NCBI GenBank assembly: GCA_937893945.1
Contig: CALCTA010000047.1
Coordinates: 1-14,580 of the forward strand
Length of the DNA stretch: 14,580 bases
Origin: an uncultured Clostridia bacterium
GTDB lineage: Bacteria; Bacillota; Clostridia; Oscillospirales; CAG-272
Reading direction: 5' to 3'
Shown here: piece after piece, positions 13,229 through 14,580 of the stretch
Layout: every line of letters starts with the position of its first letter
How positions within the stretch are numbered: position 1 is the stretch's first letter
Translations under genes and position numbers: made by a program
Notes under the pieces: generated by a model
Databases searched by the model: none
What the model was told of the DNA's origin: nothing
What the model saw: only the letters and a program-made list of their open reading frames with translations

Positions 13229-14563
13229 TTATTTAGCAATCTTAATGGTTACGTTGTTTGTGCCTGCGCCGGTTACTTCAAGACCAGCTACGTTACCGCA
13301 AAGATCCTTCCACTGCTGCTCGTTCAAGCTATTAAATGCCGTTGCTTCTCCGTTAACTTCAAAGGTACCGCCGGTGATGTTGATTACAGAATCAGCAACA
13401 GCGTTAGATGCGGTTGCTATAAAGAGGTTACCCTCGAAAGTACCGCCGGAGATATTAAGAGTACCGCCGGAGGAAAGTACGCCTACACAATAACCTGCAT
13501 TAGCCGCACCTTCAGTAGCCGCAATATAGGTACCACTCTTAATGTTTGCTGTTGCACCACCGGAAACGCCGATACAGATACCTGCCCAAGATGTATCGCC
13601 AGAAGACTTAAAGGTTACATTTTCAAAGGTTGCAGTTGTACCAGTGGAAATCTCTGCGCCCATAGAGTTAGCAAAATTAATAACAGTATTAGTAATTGTG
13701 ACAGTTGAATCGGTTGTCTTAATAACAGAACAAGGCTTAGCGAGACCACTGAGTCCAGTAAAGGTAATGTCAACATTATCAACTGTGAGTGTTGCGCCAT
13801 TCATTGTACGGATAGAGCCCCAAAGAGAAGGATCGCCGTTCACGGATGTTGCAGAAGTAACGATAGAGCCGTCTGTAATTGCGAGCGAACTATCTGCTAC
13901 ATGGAATGCTCTAGTGTAAGCATCGCCATAATCTGTAGTTAATGTCTGTCCTGCGAGATTCAAAGTAACGGGAGTTTCAACATTTTCAAGTTGGAAGTTG
14001 TTGCTGGTTTTCAGTGTTACGGACTCGCTAAGAGTGATAACGCCGCCCTTCTCAAGAAGGCCAACCAACTTTGTAACATCTTCTTGCAACCAAGCAGTGT
14101 CAACTGCGGGAACAACGCTACCGCCTGCTGCCTTTACTGCCTCAACGAGTTCAGCGTCCTTAACTGCGAAGAACCAAGTAGCACTAATAGAGGTATTCTC
14201 AGTAAGAGCCTCTGCAACATAGATGATCTGGAAATCCTTATCTACGAGCATGATCTGGTTAGAAGCAGACTCCCAAACGAAGTAACAACCTTCGGTTGTG
14301 GGGTTGAGGTTTTCTACAATGTAGCCGTTCTCTCTGAGAACAGAAAGAACCTCGGAGAAGTTTGCGGGCTTGTTACCCTCAGCCTCTTCCGAAATAAGAA
14401 TGGTATTAAGGTTCTTAGCAAGCTGAGTATCCTTGGAGATATTCGCTTTCTTAATAATACCAGCGAATGTGGGGATAAGCACAGCCGCGAGAATAGCGAT
14501 AACCGCGATAACGATTACGAGCTCAACGATTGTGAAACCCTTTTTGTTGTTTCTGTTAATCAT
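13229..14563 (-). CDS. prepilin-like protein with a beta-helix repeat body, 444 aa
   Basis: The leader RNNKKG|FTIVE (predicted cleavage G9/F10, E14 at +5) and hydrophobic helix (11-31) are nearly identical to the downstream prepilin. Residues 45-130 form a first exported module with GCYFVWESASNQIMLVDKD. From about 190 to 405 come at least seven strand-turn rungs of the type (T/A)x(T/N)(I/V)xx(G/N)xx(I/V/F), starting near 226, 257, 286, 309, 337, 367 and 392, spaced 23-31 residues; the last two read GTLNISGGTFEG and SVINITGGTFE. This suggests a right-handed parallel beta-helix, as in pectate-lyase-like adhesins and glycan-binding proteins. At 444 residues it is far larger than a usual pilin. 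AAGGAGA precedes the ATG; the promoter lies outside the window. Confidence 0.9.
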   Translation of the reverse strand: MINRNNKKGFTIVELVIVIAVIAILAAVLIPTFAGIIKKANISKDTQLAKNLNTILISEEAEGNKPANFSEVLSVLRENGYIVENLNPTTEGCYFVWESASNQIMLVDKDFQIIYVAEALTENTSISATWFFAVKDAELVEAVKAAGGSVVPAVDTAWLQEDVTKLVGLLEKGGVITLSESVTLKTSNNFQLENVETPVTLNLAGQTLTTDYGDAYTRAFHVADSSLAITDGSIVTSATSVNGDPSLWGSIRTMNGATLTVDNVDITFTGLSGLAKPCSVIKTTDSTVTITNTVINFANSMGAEISTGTTATFENVTFKSSGDTSWAGICIGVSGGATANIKSGTYIAATEGAANAGYCVGVLSSGGTLNISGGTFEGNLFIATASNAVADSVINITGGTFEVNGEATAFNSLNEQQWKDLCGNVAGLEVTGAGTNNVTIKIAK

Positions 14564-14580
14564 TTTGATTTCTCCTTAAA

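Noticed and set aside
1..14580. CRISPR array, phage, IS or defence island
   Set aside because: No regularly spaced direct repeats, integrase, transposase, capsid, restriction or Cas-like protein could be found on either strand.

Overview
The window reads as ordinary chromosome of an anaerobic, spore-forming-lineage Firmicute, most likely an uncultured gut-type member of class Clostridia (Oscillospirales or a related order). This is inferred from: a DnaI-type helicase loader next to a DnaD/DnaB-type primosome protein, SpoVG, the redox repressor Rex, strong AAGGAGG-like ribosome binding sites, the style of the clostridial prepilins, and short palindromic GTAGGGGCGA-type intergenic repeats. Base composition is moderate, without an obvious foreign island. 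No phage, plasmid, IS element, CRISPR array or defence locus is visible.

Layout. 1-145: start of a tRNA-Val(UAC) gene on the minus strand (its 3' part is cut off by the window edge) with a perfect-consensus promoter and a hairpin leader. 146-3261 (minus): murC, a class I SAM-dependent methyltransferase and hslO (Hsp33), tightly spaced. 3434-3787 (plus): spoVG with its own terminator, divergent from murC. 3798-5332 (minus): a lipid/diacylglycerol kinase-family gene overlapping a YfcE/MJ0936-type metallophosphoesterase. 5554-6600 (plus): three consecutive small genes (75, 128 and 118 aa) of unknown function followed by a strong terminator. 6614-7273 (minus): a nucleotidyltransferase-fold protein. 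7274-7570: no gene, but a cluster of palindromic repeats. 7571-12284 (minus): a compact probable operon of dCMP deaminase, rimI, tsaD, rex, a DnaD/DnaB-like gene and dnaI, behind a good sigma-A promoter. 12297-12666: promoter, two diverging half-copies of the palindromic repeat and a terminator. 12667-14563 (minus): two prepilin-like genes whose leaders are nearly identical but whose bodies differ; the upstream one carries a predicted right-handed parallel beta-helix.

How the parts fit: most of the window is housekeeping: peptidoglycan precursor synthesis (murC), redox stress chaperoning and redox-regulated transcription (hslO, rex), tRNA t6A modification (tsaD), dNTP supply (dCMP deaminase) and replication initiation (dnaD-like, dnaI). 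The parts that are not standard are the three-gene cassette at 5554-6560, the prepilin/beta-helix pair at 12667-14563, and the palindromic repeat family. I see no sign of a complete new system such as a defence island; these three are the best candidates for something not yet described. All functional statements come from reading motifs by eye; no database search was run.
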